Part shown: piece by piece, positions 1-8,007 of the stretch | How positions within the stretch are numbered: position 1 is the stretch's first letter | Layout: every line of letters begins with the position of its first letter | NCBI RefSeq assembly: GCF_008085915.1 | Contig: NZ_VSJK01000004.1 | Location: 62,001-126,000 of the forward strand | Direction: 5' to 3' | From: Oceaniovalibus sp. ACAM 378 | Lineage (GTDB): Bacteria; Pseudomonadota; Alphaproteobacteria; Rhodobacterales; Rhodobacteraceae | DNA: 64,000 bases | Position numbers and translations under genes: made by a program | Notes under the pieces: generated by a model | Seen by the model: only the letters and a program-made list of their open reading frames with translations | What the model was told of the DNA's origin: nothing | Database searches by the model: none

Positions 1-731
1 TCCTTAGGCAAGGGACTTTCGATAATCTCGGTAATCCGGCCCGGGCGCGGGCTCATCACGACGATGCGCGTGCTCAGATATACCGCTTCGGGGATTGAAT
101 GGGTCACAAAACAGATGGTTTTTTTCGTTCTCGACCAAAGGTTCAGGAGTTGTTCATTCAGATGGTCACGCACGATTTCATCCAGAGCGCCAAAGGGTTC
201 ATCCATCAACAGGATATCGGCATCAAAGGCCAATGCCCGGGCAATACTTGCCCTCTGCTGCATCCCGCCTGACAACTGCCAAGGATATTTCCCTTCAAAT
301 CCTTGAAGATCAACAAGTTGCAGGACGTCTCTCATTCTTCGGTCCTGCTCGGACTTGTCGAACCCCATGATCTCAAGCGGCAGTTTGATATTTCGCCCGA
401 TGTTGCGCCAGGGATACAATCCGGCAGCCTGAAAGACATATCCGTAAGCCCTTGATTTTCGGGCCTCTTCAGCAGTCATCCCGTTCACCGACAGCATACC
501 GCCGGTCGGTGTTTCAAGCCCTGCAATACAGCGCAAAAGCGTAGTCTTGCCACACCCTGACGGCCCGATGAACGACACAAAGTCACCGGGCGTCACATCA
601 AGCGTCACATCCTTCAGCGCCTGCACTGGACCATCGGCAGTCTGAAACTGAAGGTCCAGATTTTTAGTACTGATTACAGGCCACTGCGCCACGTCCTTCA
701 CCTGTTCCGGGACCGCCACAGCCTGCATCAT
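1..731 (-). CDS. ABC transporter ATP-binding protein, SsuB/TauB-like (3' end outside window)
   Basis: ATPase subunit of an importer of the nitrate/sulfonate/hydroxymethylpyrimidine class; it would drive uptake from the cytoplasmic face of the inner membrane. Read from the start codon, the translation shows Walker A GPSGCGKTT (about residues 56-64), a Q-loop VFQ near 101, the signature LSGGMQQR (153-160), Walker B ILLMDEP (173-179) and an H-loop histidine near 211. About 243 codons are inside the window and the C-terminus runs off the left edge. The start ATG (729-731) overlaps the stop of the upstream dihydropyrimidinase as ATGA, so the two are translationally coupled. Gene context (dihydropyrimidinase, carbamoyl amidohydrolase, RutR-like regulator) suggests pyrimidines or their breakdown products as substrate; that is inference, and the permease and binding protein are not in view. 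Confidence 0.93.
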   Translation of the reverse strand, partial: MMQAVAVPEQVKDVAQWPVISTKNLDLQFQTADGPVQALKDVTLDVTPGDFVSFIGPSGCGKTTLLRCIAGLETPTGGMLSVNGMTAEEARKSRAYGYVFQAAGLYPWRNIGRNIKLPLEIMGFDKSEQDRRMRDVLQLVDLQGFEGKYPWQLSGGMQQRASIARALAFDADILLMDEPFGALDEIVRDHLNEQLLNLWSRTKKTICFVTHSIPEAVYLSTRIVVMSPRPGRITEIIESPLPK

Positions 732-2182
732 ACCCCGCTCGCCGGGATGCCAGAGCGTTCAACCTTGCGCGGCGATGTCAGTTCTTTCCAGGTCGACAGA
801 GCCTTGGCCACCGGCGTGACCGGTTGACGCGGTACAAACTTGCCATGCCCCTCTTCTGTCTTGATCTCACCGTCTTGCACTGCAACCTTGCCACGGGTCA
901 GTGTGAAACGCGGCAATCCTGTTACAACTTTCCCTTCGAACACATTGTAATCAATCGCAGACTGCTGGGAACCGGCGCTGATCGTTTTGGACTTCTCTGG
1001 ATCCCAGACCACCAGATCGGCATCTGCACCCACCAAGACGGCGCCTTTTTTCGGATAGCAATTCAATATCTTGGCGATGTTTGTTGATGTGAGCGCGACA
1101 AATTCGTTCATCGTCAACCGTCCGGTGGCCACACCATGGGTCCAAAGCATCGGCATCCGATCTTCTAACCCTCCGGTTCCATTGGGAATTTTGGTAAAAT
1201 CTCCGACGCCATAACGTTTTTGCTCGGTGGTGAAGGCGCAGTGATCGGTTGCAACGACGCTCAGCGATCCGGACTGCAATCCGGCCCATAGACTGTCCTG
1301 ATTGCGTTTGTCGCGAAAAGGCGGGCTCATCACCCGGCGGGCGGCATGATCCCAATCGGGGTTCGCATATTCGCCCTCGTCCAAGGTCAGGTGTTGGATC
1401 AGAGATTCACCATACACCCTTTTTCCGGCCTGACGCGCACGGCGGATCGCCTCGTGACTTTCCTCGCAGGATGTATGAACAATATAGACCGGAACACCGG
1501 CCATATCGGCAATCATGATTGCCCGGTTTGTCGCTTCACCTTCAACAGCAGGCGGGCGGGAAAACGCGTGGGCCTCGGGACCGTTGTTGCCCGCCGCCAT
1601 CAGTCGAGCCTGAAGATCGGCCACGACATCGCCGTTTTCGGCATGAACCAAAGGCAATCCACCCAGTTCGGCACAGCGCTGGAACGACGCGAACATCTCG
1701 TCGTCATTCACCATCAACGCGCCCTTATACGCCATGAAGTGCTTGAACGTGTTGATTCCACGCTCGGTCACCGCCTTCATTTCGTCGAACACCTGCTCGC
1801 CCCACCAAGTGATCGCCATGTGGAAAGAATAGTCGCAACAGGCCCGGGTCGATTTGTTGTCCCACATCTGAATTGCGTCCAGCAGGCCCTGTCCCGGGCT
1901 TGGCAGCGCGAAATCCACGACCATCGTTGTGCCGCCTGCCAAGGCCGCCCGAGTCCCGGATTCAAAATCGTCGGCGGAATATGTCCCCATAAAGGGCATT
2001 TCAAGGTGGGTGTGCGGATCGATCCCGCCGGGCATGACATAGCACCCCGTCGCATCCAGAACCGTGTCGCCGTTCAACCCTTGCCCGATGGCGGTTATGA
2101 TACCGTTTTCTATAACCACATCAGCGGTATAGGTCAGATCGGCGGTGACCACCGTTCCATTCTTGATGACCGTGCTCATCAC
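728..2182 (-). CDS. hydA: Dihydropyrimidinase (D-hydantoinase family)
   Basis: Cyclic amidohydrolase that opens dihydrouracil/dihydrothymine (or 5-substituted hydantoins) to N-carbamoyl products, step two of reductive pyrimidine catabolism. The 484-residue protein has the usual family length. Metal ligands are visible in DPHTHLEMPF (His57, His59), the carbamylated lysine in FKHFMAYKG (about Lys153), LVHAENGD (His180), IVHTS and ATDHCAF. The first two codons are both ATG; the second (2179) may be the real start. It lies 65 bp after the small exported protein and overlaps the downstream ABC ATPase by 4 bp. The amidohydrolase encoded upstream would act on its product, and the divergent RutR-like regulator supports a pyrimidine rather than hydantoin substrate. 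Confidence 0.95.
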   Translation of the reverse strand: MMSTVIKNGTVVTADLTYTADVVIENGIITAIGQGLNGDTVLDATGCYVMPGGIDPHTHLEMPFMGTYSADDFESGTRAALAGGTTMVVDFALPSPGQGLLDAIQMWDNKSTRACCDYSFHMAITWWGEQVFDEMKAVTERGINTFKHFMAYKGALMVNDDEMFASFQRCAELGGLPLVHAENGDVVADLQARLMAAGNNGPEAHAFSRPPAVEGEATNRAIMIADMAGVPVYIVHTSCEESHEAIRRARQAGKRVYGESLIQHLTLDEGEYANPDWDHAARRVMSPPFRDKRNQDSLWAGLQSGSLSVVATDHCAFTTEQKRYGVGDFTKIPNGTGGLEDRMPMLWTHGVATGRLTMNEFVALTSTNIAKILNCYPKKGAVLVGADADLVVWDPEKSKTISAGSQQSAIDYNVFEGKVVTGLPRFTLTRGKVAVQDGEIKTEEGHGKFVPRQPVTPVAKALSTWKELTSPRKVERSGIPASGV

Positions 2183-2247
2183 GTTATCCTTGTCATTGCA
2201 GGGCAGACAGCGGCCCAGGGTTCTGGATCAGACATCGGGCGCGGTGC

Positions 2248-2508
2248 TCAGACGTCGCACACCTGCTTGCCCGTCGCATCCAGCAGAGCGACGCCGGTCT
2301 GCGGTTCAGTCCGCTCGACCGCGAGACCATAGCAGCCGTTGTTGTCACGGATCAGGAACGACGAATCGATCCCCTGAGGCAGCGCGGCAAGGGCTGCGGG
2401 GGCAATATTGCTCAACCCGGTCGGCGCGGCTGCCTCGCCGGTATCCGCCATTTCACATGCGCCTGGCGCGGCCGCAAACGCAACAATCATAAGTGTCTTC
2501 AATGCCAT
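2248..2508 (-). CDS. Small exported protein within the pyrimidine-catabolic operon
   Basis: An 86-residue protein of unrecognised family. The N-terminus (MALKTLMIVAFAAAPGACE) resembles a short signal peptide; the Cys at about residue 18 sits in APGAC, an imperfect lipobox, so secretion or lipidation are both possible. The mature part contains two further cysteines (NNGCYGLAV and the C-terminal QVCDV) that could form a disulfide. The start codon overlaps the stop of the upstream amidohydrolase as TGATG, which argues for real, coupled translation inside the operon. A periplasmic role connected with substrate uptake is conceivable but nothing in the sequence shows it. Confidence 0.7.
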   Translation of the reverse strand: MALKTLMIVAFAAAPGACEMADTGEAAAPTGLSNIAPAALAALPQGIDSSFLIRDNNGCYGLAVERTEPQTGVALLDATGKQVCDV

Positions 2509-3770
2509 CAGAGGTTTCCTTCATCCTGAATTTCTGCCACCTCAAGAACGGCGTGCAACAGCACATCAGCGCCTGCCGCCGCCCATTCGGGTGATATTTC
2601 TTCCGCTTCGTTGTGACTCAGACCATCGACACAGGGACACATGATCATCGCCGTAGGTGCCACCCGGTTGATCCAGCAGGCATCGTGCCCGGCGCCAGAA
2701 ATCAGATCCATGTGGCTGTGCCCCAGACGTTCTGCCGCAGCACGCACTGCATTTACACAATCCAGATCAAATGTCACCGGATCGAAGCCGCCGACCTTTT
2801 CGAACTCGATTTGCAGGCCCATATCGTCGCAGATTTTCTGAGCGCCGGTACGGACCTGCTGTTCCATGTCCTCGATCACCACAAGGCTGGGCGAACGCAG
2901 ATCAACGGTAAACACCACTTTGCCCGGTATCACATTGCGACTGTTGGGAAAAACGTCGATGTGTCCGGCAGCGCCGACGGCATGGGGTTTGTGGCCCCAG
3001 GCAACATTGTCGACCAGTTCCAGCACCCGTGCCATGCCCAGCCCTGCGTTGCGACGCATCGGCATCGGCGTCGATCCGGTGTGACTTTCGCGGCCGGTGA
3101 TCGTGATCTGCGTCCAGCTGAGCCCCTGCCCATGCGTGACGACGCCGATTATCTTGTTTTCAGCCTCAAGGATCGGACCCTGTTCAATATGCAGCTCAAA
3201 GAATGCCCGCATTTTGCGCGCGCCCGTCTGTTCATCGCCACGCCAGCCGATCCGTTGCAGTTCATCCCCGAACGTCAATCCCTCGGCATCGGTCTTGGCA
3301 TAGGCCCAGTCTTGCGTGTGAATCCCGGCGAACACCCCCGAAGCCAGCATGGCTGGCGCAAAGCGCGTCCCCTCTTCATTGGTGAAGTTCGCAACGATAA
3401 CAGGATGTTTCGTCTTGATACTCATGTCATTCAGGGTGCGAATAAGCTCAAGCCCGGCCAACACGCCCAACACGCCATCGTATTTTCCGCCAGTGGGCTG
3501 TGTATCAAGGTGGCTGCCGATATAGACCGGCAGAGCGTCCGGATCAGTGCCTTCGCGGCGGGCAAACATATTGCCCATCTGGTCGACGCCCATGGTCAGG
3601 CCCGCGTCATTGCACCAGTTCTGGAACAGGGTGCGGCCTTGGGCATCGGCGTCGGTGAGCGTCTGGCGGTTGTTGCCGCCAGCAATGCCGGGACCGATCC
3701 GCGACATCTCTATCAGACTGTCCCACAGCCGCTGTCCGTTAATTTTCAGGTTCTCTCCGGGGCGGCGCAT
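2508..3770 (-). CDS. Zn-dependent N-carbamoyl-amino-acid / beta-ureidopropionase-type amidohydrolase (M20 family)
   Basis: Hydrolyses N-carbamoyl-beta-alanine or a related carbamoyl amino acid to the amino acid, ammonia and CO2, the last step of reductive pyrimidine degradation. The 420-residue protein shows M20 metal-site motifs: GSHLDTQPTGGKYDG (His87, Asp98), NFTNEEGTRF (Glu132/133), FELHIEQGP and, near the end, SGAGHDACW and DGLSHNEAEE, which are typical of the allantoate/ureidopropionase branch. The ATG has an AGGAA ribosome site 5 nt upstream. It is the first gene of the leftward operon, divergent from rutR, with a RutR-box-like palindrome in between. An N-carbamoyl-L-amino-acid hydrolase acting with the hydantoinase is the main alternative. 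Confidence 0.9.
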   Translation of the reverse strand: MRRPGENLKINGQRLWDSLIEMSRIGPGIAGGNNRQTLTDADAQGRTLFQNWCNDAGLTMGVDQMGNMFARREGTDPDALPVYIGSHLDTQPTGGKYDGVLGVLAGLELIRTLNDMSIKTKHPVIVANFTNEEGTRFAPAMLASGVFAGIHTQDWAYAKTDAEGLTFGDELQRIGWRGDEQTGARKMRAFFELHIEQGPILEAENKIIGVVTHGQGLSWTQITITGRESHTGSTPMPMRRNAGLGMARVLELVDNVAWGHKPHAVGAAGHIDVFPNSRNVIPGKVVFTVDLRSPSLVVIEDMEQQVRTGAQKICDDMGLQIEFEKVGGFDPVTFDLDCVNAVRAAAERLGHSHMDLISGAGHDACWINRVAPTAMIMCPCVDGLSHNEAEEISPEWAAAGADVLLHAVLEVAEIQDEGNL

Positions 3771-3801
3771 TTGGGTTCCTTACTCAGGATTTCGGAATTG
3801 T

Positions 3802-3817
3802 TTGACCAAAAGGTCAG
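3802..3817. promoter_or_regulatory. Probable RutR operator
   Basis: The 16-nt sequence TTGACCAAAAGGTCAG matches the RutR consensus TTGACCAnnTGGTCAA known from E. coli at 12 of 14 defined positions. It lies 31 bp upstream of the amidohydrolase start and 120 bp upstream of the divergent rutR-like gene, where one site could control both. Uracil or thymine would be the expected ligand releasing RutR. Binding itself is inferred. Confidence 0.7.
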
Positions 3818-3937
3818 GAACAGGCTAGCAGAGGGTTGCCACCAGTCAAGAAATTCAATTCTCACGCGTCACGCCAAGGGGTGCGATACGCAATAGCAGA
3901 CAATTCGACAGTTTTCGTCGGAAAGTGAGCCGGACAG

Positions 3938-4570
3938 ATGCAAAATTCGATGCCCCCACCCGCGCCGCAGACACGAATCCGGCGCCGCAACACGCTGGCG
4001 ATTCTCGATGCCGCGCTGGACGTGTTCTCCGAACGGGGATTCGGGGGGGCGACTCTGGACCAGATCGCACAGCAGGCAGGACTCTCGAAACCCAATCTGT
4101 TGTATTACTTTCCGTCAAAACAGGCGATCCACGCGAGCCTATTGTCTGGCCTGATGAAAACCTGGCTTGATCCGCTGCGAATGCTTGATCCTGCGGGCGA
4201 ACCGGTTGAAGAGATTGTCGCATATGTGCTGCGAAAGTTGGAAATGTCGCGGCGTCTGCCTCGGGAAAGTCGGCTTTTTGCAAACGAAATCCTGCAGGGT
4301 GCGCCGCGGATCCAAGATCAGATTTACGGCGATCTGCGCAGTTTGGTCGATGAGAAAGCTGGATTGATCCAGATTTGGCAGGAACGGGGACGGCTGGCAC
4401 CTTTGGATGCGCATCATATGATTTTTTCGATCTGGGCGACCACCCAGCACTATGCCGATTTCGATGTGCAGGTCCGTGGCATTCTCGGCCCCGACCGGGA
4501 TGCGCATTTTGCCGATGCTGCGACGTTTCTGGCTGGCCTGTACCGGGCTGCCCTGACCCCCGCCCGTTAA
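3938..4570 (+). CDS. rutR: TetR-family regulator, RutR-like
   Basis: Transcriptional regulator of pyrimidine breakdown. The 210-residue protein has a TetR helix-turn-helix at about residues 18-63 (AILDAALDVFSERGFGGATL, then LLYYFPSKQAIH). The C-terminal half matches RutR (YcdC) closely: RESRLFANEILQGAP, LVDEKAGLIQIW and HHMIFSIWATTQHYADF, the conserved ligand-pocket region. It is divergent from the pyrimidine operon with a matching operator between them. The start may instead be the ATG at 3950; no strong ribosome site separates the two. No terminator is visible after it. Confidence 0.9.
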   Translation: MQNSMPPPAPQTRIRRRNTLAILDAALDVFSERGFGGATLDQIAQQAGLSKPNLLYYFPSKQAIHASLLSGLMKTWLDPLRMLDPAGEPVEEIVAYVLRKLEMSRRLPRESRLFANEILQGAPRIQDQIYGDLRSLVDEKAGLIQIWQERGRLAPLDAHHMIFSIWATTQHYADFDVQVRGILGPDRDAHFADAATFLAGLYRAALTPAR

Positions 4571-5318
4571 CCGGTTTGTCGCCAAAATTTACCGATGGCG
4601 TTCATCTTTTGTAAATTTCTGCCACGCAGGCTGAACCAAGGCAAAGCGGAAAGGCCCAAAGTTCAGGAGGCAGACGTGACACAATCCATGGTGATCTCAT
4701 CGCCCATGGCAGGTGCGACCAGTCGGGTCAGTGCCACACCGGCCAACACCGAAGTGCGGTTCACGGATTCCCTATCTCATCCTCTTCGCGACCCATTGCT
4801 GGTTGGTCCACGCCCAAGCTTTGAAAGAACGCCGTTGGAAAAGATGCGCAGCGATGCCACGCATGGCGAATCCAGCATCGCGAAAGTTTGGGGCAAAGCG
4901 GTCCCGCCGAACGCCTCCGCAGATTTCGCCGCAGGACATTTCGGTGGGGGCGACAGGGTCACAGTTGGGCCGCGCACCAGATCGCAAACCGAGTATCAGA
5001 ATGCGCGCGCCACCGGATACACTGCGCTGGAATTGGGATCACTGGACATCCGAACCTGATCGATCCGCGCCCGTTTGACGTGTTGCAAAACCAGAGTCAT
5101 GACCGCGCCAACACTTGCTGCGTCCGTCTCGCGACCAGCCATTATTCGCAGTTGATGAATTACTCTTGCTCGTTTCTAAACGGCCCGCTTCCACGTTGCC
5201 GTCGAGCTGTTCGGGTGTATCCAACCTGTCGGCCATAACATTTGACGCCGCTTTTCAGGGTGCCGACACTCTACATCCGCGCTAAGGTATTTCGACCTAT
5301 CGTGAGGATGAGACGTCT
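4571..5318. other. Long region without a recognisable gene, between rutR and the agaS remnant
   Basis: About 750 bp. Apart from a doubtful 127-codon frame (4676-5059) no reading frame resembles a known family. If the downstream agaS-like gene was once full length (about 340-390 codons), its 5' half would fall here, but I could not find the N-terminal SIS motifs in any frame. A region of sequence decay or replacement is the likely reading. Confidence 0.5.
4676..5059 (+). CDS. Doubtful hypothetical protein with a strong ribosome-binding site
   Basis: A 127-codon GTG-started frame preceded by an excellent Shine-Dalgarno sequence (AGGAGG at 4666-4671, 4 nt before GTG). The product (starting VTQSMVISSPMAGATSRVSA) has no signal peptide, membrane segment or motif I recognise. 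It is odd in composition and sits beside gene remnants, so it may be the retained 5' end of a lost gene running into unrelated sequence. I cannot name a function. Confidence 0.25.
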   Translation: MTQSMVISSPMAGATSRVSATPANTEVRFTDSLSHPLRDPLLVGPRPSFERTPLEKMRSDATHGESSIAKVWGKAVPPNASADFAAGHFGGGDRVTVGPRTRSQTEYQNARATGYTALELGSLDIRT

Positions 5319-5750
5319 ATGACACGCGCGATGATCCAAGCCAGCAGTCGCATGAATATGCTGGATCATGCGGCCGGACGGGTCGCCGCCTCTTGGGGCA
5401 GCATACTTGCGTTTAGCCATGGGTCAAAGGCCGTGGTCAACGATGCGGACTTTTACTTCTTGTCCTCTGACGACCTGACCCACGAATACGATCAGGATAT
5501 CGCCACTGAGATTCGCGCGCAGTTTCCTGCGATCATGATTGCGACCATCGGTGCGCTGATCAAAAACGGCGACACCCCCGATATCGTTCTGGACAGCAGT
5601 CATGACGATGGGTGGTTCACAGCGCTGGCCGTGTTAATCACCCAGCGGCTTTCGGTGGCATGGTCAAAATCGCTGGGCGTGGATGTCGGCAATCCTTTCG
5701 CCAGGCGAAATCTGACCCGCGTGGTTTCGGGTGAGCCGCTATATGTCTGA
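5319..5750 (+). pseudogene. C-terminal remnant of an AgaS-like SIS-domain sugar-phosphate isomerase
   Basis: The 143 residues correspond only to the C-terminal part of AgaS (galactosamine-6-phosphate deaminase/isomerase), which is normally 340-390 residues. Aligning blocks by eye: AGRVAASWGSILAFSHGSKA corresponds to the AgaS stretch LTAGKLAAFYDSPTGFRHGPK, HEYDQDIATEIR to RQYDLDLLAELR, and the end RNLTRVVSGEPLYV to TVNRVVQGVIIHP. The conserved FRHGPK is changed to FSHGSK. The in-frame codon series is closed by TAA at 5283-5285, so the N-terminal half is missing. It overlaps the ROK kinase start by 8 bp, as expected for a former operon. It could still make a short protein (GAGG 10 nt before the ATG), but enzyme activity is unlikely. 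Confidence 0.7.
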
Positions 5751-6681
5751 CGCTGCACGCCCCATTGCCGCCGGGATCGATCTTGGCGGCACCAAGATCG
5801 AGGCGATGTTGTTTGGCGCCGATATGGTGCAGATCACGTCGCGCCGCCGCCCCACACCGCGCGACTCCTACGATGATCTTCTGTCCGCGCTTGAGGAAGA
5901 AGTGCGCTGGCTGCGAGCCGAGGCGGGGCGTGACGACCTGCCGGTCGGTATGGGCTTTCCCGGCCTTGTGGACAGCCAGACAGAGATCGTCTTTGCGGGC
6001 AACCTTGCCTCATCTGGCCGCCCTCTGTCACCGGATCTGCGGGCCCGGGTTGGCGGCATTGTGGTTTGTGCCAATGATTCCAGATGCTTCACGCTGTCCG
6101 AGGCGCATGGCGGTGCAGGCAAGGATCATGCCCGCGTCTTCGGTCTGATTTTTGGAACCGGGCTTGGCGGTGGGTTTTGTCAGGACGGCAGACTTATCGC
6201 CGGGCTGAACGGGATGGCGGGTGAAATCGGCCACTATGGTATTTCGGCCCACCACGCCCGCAAATACGGCCTGCCGATCCTGCGCTGTGGCTGTGGGCGT
6301 ATGGGGTGTATCGAAACTCTGATTTCCGGCAACGGCATGGCCCGCATAGCCGAGGCGCTGATCGGCACGCCCCGCCCCGCGACCGAAATCGCCGCAAACC
6401 TGAGTGATCCCGACAACGCACGCATTTTTTCCGCCTGGTGTGATCTGGCGGCCGAGGTTGCCCATACAATCCAGCTTCACGTCGACCCCGATTGCATCGT
6501 TCTGGGCGGCGGACTTTCCAACATCGACGGCGTGGAAAAACGTCTGTCCGAGGCTTTGGCGCGCATCGCGCTTCCCGGCGTGCGCCTGCCTGCGATCCTG
6601 AAACCCGCGTTTGGCGACAGCAGCGGTGGCCGTGGGGCCGCACTTCTGGCGCTTGCTTCTGATACAGGGACTGAACCATGA
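5743..6681 (+). CDS. ROK-family sugar kinase, probable N-acetylglucosamine (amino-sugar) kinase
   Basis: Cytoplasmic ATP-dependent sugar kinase, probably acting on N-acetylhexosamines given nagA downstream. The 312-residue protein has the ATP-binding DLGGTK (13-18), the sugar-site GFPGLVD, GTGLGGGF, the signature region GMAGEIGHYGI followed by the zinc-binding CGCGRMGCIE, and VLGGGLSN near the C-terminus. The start at 5743 is preferred (GGTGAG upstream); an in-frame ATG at 5731 would add four residues. It overlaps the agaS remnant upstream, and its stop overlaps the kbaZ remnant start as ATGA. Unlike its two neighbours it appears intact. Confidence 0.9.
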   Translation: MSDAARPIAAGIDLGGTKIEAMLFGADMVQITSRRRPTPRDSYDDLLSALEEEVRWLRAEAGRDDLPVGMGFPGLVDSQTEIVFAGNLASSGRPLSPDLRARVGGIVVCANDSRCFTLSEAHGGAGKDHARVFGLIFGTGLGGGFCQDGRLIAGLNGMAGEIGHYGISAHHARKYGLPILRCGCGRMGCIETLISGNGMARIAEALIGTPRPATEIAANLSDPDNARIFSAWCDLAAEVAHTIQLHVDPDCIVLGGGLSNIDGVEKRLSEALARIALPGVRLPAILKPAFGDSSGGRGAALLALASDTGTEP

Positions 6682-6922
6682 ACCTCGTGAAAGCTATCGT
6701 CGCGCGCAACCGCGCCGGAAAGAGGGTTGCACTTGCTTCGGTCTGTTCGGCGGATACGCTGGCATGAAACCTGCCGATTTCATTGTCCGGGTGCGTGATA
6801 TGATCGAACAATTCTTTGCCCCCGGCGTGGTGCAACGCGCGCAGCCCTTGGAACAACAGGCCACATTTGTCTCGGCTGATATACAAAGCACCCCGGCCCT
6901 CAACCTGTTAGAGGTGGCATGA
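6678..6922 (+). pseudogene. kbaZ/gatZ-like (tagatose-bisphosphate aldolase subunit) remnant with internal deletion and frameshift
   Basis: From the ATG at 6678 a 29-codon frame reads MNLVKAIVARNRAGKRVALA then SVCSADTLA and stops (6767). This matches the N-terminus of KbaZ/GatZ (E. coli: [20 protein letters not shown]). In another frame the same DNA gives FGGYAGMKPADF, matching QFGGYTGMTPADF about 35 residues further into KbaZ. The two blocks meet at TTCGGCG, which would be shared by both original sites, suggesting a microhomology-mediated deletion of roughly 100 bp. The second frame continues open to a stop at 6920-6922 that overlaps the nagA start, but after PADF it no longer resembles KbaZ, so more has been lost (the family is about 420 residues). 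Confidence 0.65.
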
Positions 6923-8007
6923 TGCGCTGGATACTGCCCCGTGCCGTATTCGACGGCGAAACCATGCTGCGTGATGTGGCCATCGGTATCGAGGATGACG
7001 TGGTGATCGCCCGCCGCCATCTGTCGGCCCTGCCCGACGGCACCACGGCCGAACCTGTCGCTGCGATCCTCGCGCCGGGGTTGTTTGACGTGCAGGTCAA
7101 CGGCGGTGGCGGCGTCATGCTGAACAATGATCCCACGCCGCAGGGAGTGCGCACCATCGCCGCCGCGCACCGGTCGGTCGGCACGCATTTCATTCTGCCC
7201 ACAGTCATTACCGATCTGCCCGACATAACCGAACGCGCCGCCGATGCGGTGCTGGCCGAACACGGTAAGAACGGCGTTCTGGGCATCCATATCGAAGGCC
7301 CACACATCAACGTCGCGCGCAAGGGCACCCACGATCCGGCCCGCATCCGCCCGTTCGACACCCGCACCCGCAACCTGCTGGAGCGGTTGCGCAACCACGG
7401 CCTGCCGGTGCTGTTCACCGTGGCGCCCGAACTTCTGGCCCCCGGAACAATCGCCGATCTCACCCGAATGGGTGTGACGGTTTCCGCCGGGCACAGCGCG
7501 GCCACAGCCGAGCAGGCCGAACTGGCGCTCAGCGAAGGCCTTCGCGGGTTCACCCATTTGTTCAACGCGATGCCGCCAATGACCTCGCGGGCGCCGGGCA
7601 TCGCGGCGGTTGCGCTCAACAGCACCGCATATTGCGGCATCATCGCCGACGGGCATCATGTGGACGACCGGATGGTCGCACTCTGCTGGCGTGCGCGCCC
7701 GCAGCCCGGGCGAATGGTGTTGGTTTCGGATGCAATGTCGACCATCGCAGGGCCGGATCACTTTGAAATCTATGGCGAAACGATCCGGGTCCAGAAGGGT
7801 CGGCTGATCAATGCCCGGGGCGCACTTGCCGGCGCGCATATCGATCTGCAAACGTCGGTGGTGCGTCTGGTGGCCAATGTCGGGTTGTCGCCGCAGGACG
7901 CATTGATGGCCGCCACAACCACACCGCGCGACTTCATGAACCTCCCACGCCAGCCGCTGTTGGGCACCCCCCTGAGCGATCTGTTCCTTGCGCCACTGCC
8001 GGATTGA
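6919..8007 (+). CDS. nagA: N-acetylglucosamine-6-phosphate deacetylase
   Basis: Removes the acetyl group from GlcNAc-6-P (or GalNAc-6-P) in the cytoplasm. The 362-residue protein is slightly shorter than the usual 380. Visible features are APGLFDVQVNGGGGV, IHIEGPHIN (metal-binding Glu), VSAGHSAAT, GFTHLFNAMPPM, IADGHHVDD and the catalytic aspartate in VLVSDAMS. Two ATG codons are adjacent at the start, which overlaps the stop of the kbaZ remnant and has GAGG just upstream. With the ROK kinase this gives kinase plus deacetylase, but the isomerase/deaminase gene next to it is broken, so the pathway would need another deaminase. Confidence 0.95.
   Translation: MMRWILPRAVFDGETMLRDVAIGIEDDVVIARRHLSALPDGTTAEPVAAILAPGLFDVQVNGGGGVMLNNDPTPQGVRTIAAAHRSVGTHFILPTVITDLPDITERAADAVLAEHGKNGVLGIHIEGPHINVARKGTHDPARIRPFDTRTRNLLERLRNHGLPVLFTVAPELLAPGTIADLTRMGVTVSAGHSAATAEQAELALSEGLRGFTHLFNAMPPMTSRAPGIAAVALNSTAYCGIIADGHHVDDRMVALCWRARPQPGRMVLVSDAMSTIAGPDHFEIYGETIRVQKGRLINARGALAGAHIDLQTSVVRLVANVGLSPQDALMAATTTPRDFMNLPRQPLLGTPLSDLFLAPLPD

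Noticed and set aside
6694-7851. Long minus-strand frame opposite nagA
   Set aside because: Antisense shadow; nagA shows all metal-site motifs on the plus strand.
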